Of a DNA stretch of 5,249 bases, positions 5,241-5,249 are shown piece after piece. Source of the DNA: Candidatus Onthoplasma faecigallinarum (GTDB lineage Bacteria; Bacillota; Clostridia; Christensenellales; UBA1242); contig DVMB01000076.1 of assembly GCA_018715225.1 (NCBI GenBank), positions 1 to 5,249 on the forward strand, read 5' to 3'. The number at the start of each line of letters is the position of its first letter. Position 1 is the stretch's first letter. Under the pieces are notes generated by a model that did no database searches, had not been told where the DNA came from, and saw nothing but the letters and a program-made list of their open reading frames with translations. The position numbers and the translations under genes were made by a program.

Positions 5241-5249
5241 ATGCCACTC

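Overview
The window is 5,249 bases of low-GC bacterial DNA, most likely from a Firmicutes-type organism (Clostridia or an uncultured relative). The basis for this is the AT-rich intergenic DNA, strong AAGGAG-type ribosome binding sites on several genes, TATAAT promoters, a tRNA with encoded CCA, and protein families typical of that group. TGG encodes Trp and every gene ends in TAA or TAG, so nothing suggests a recoded UGA. No transposase, integrase, CRISPR array or phage structural gene is visible.

Left part (1-1039): a tRNA-Cys gene on the minus strand with its own well-spaced promoter; then a small minus-strand gene for a divergent SLOG-fold (Rossmann-like, nucleotide-binding) protein; and, divergently transcribed from it, a 77-residue Cro/CI-type repressor. 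The gap between these two genes carries three copies of a TAGCGAAC-type motif, placed on the likely promoters of both. This looks like one regulatory unit in which the repressor controls itself and probably its SLOG neighbour.

Middle part (1040-3444): a two-gene ABC transporter operon, with an ATPase of the DrrA/CcmA/EcsA type overlapping by 17 bases a 524-residue membrane permease of about 12 segments. The substrate is not readable from the sequence. Its upstream region has two promoter candidates. The distal one has a run of eleven G residues between its -35 and -10 boxes, the classic architecture of a phase-variable promoter.

Right part (3445-5249): an intergenic segment with a probable terminator and small repeats; a class I SAM-dependent methyltransferase that appears to be transcribed as a leaderless mRNA and is visibly richer in A+T than the transporter genes; a strong bidirectional terminator; and a convergent minus-strand gene of unknown function (231 residues) whose start is almost at the window edge.

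The observations most worth following up are the G11 promoter tract, the shared-operator SLOG/repressor pair, and the leaderless methyltransferase.
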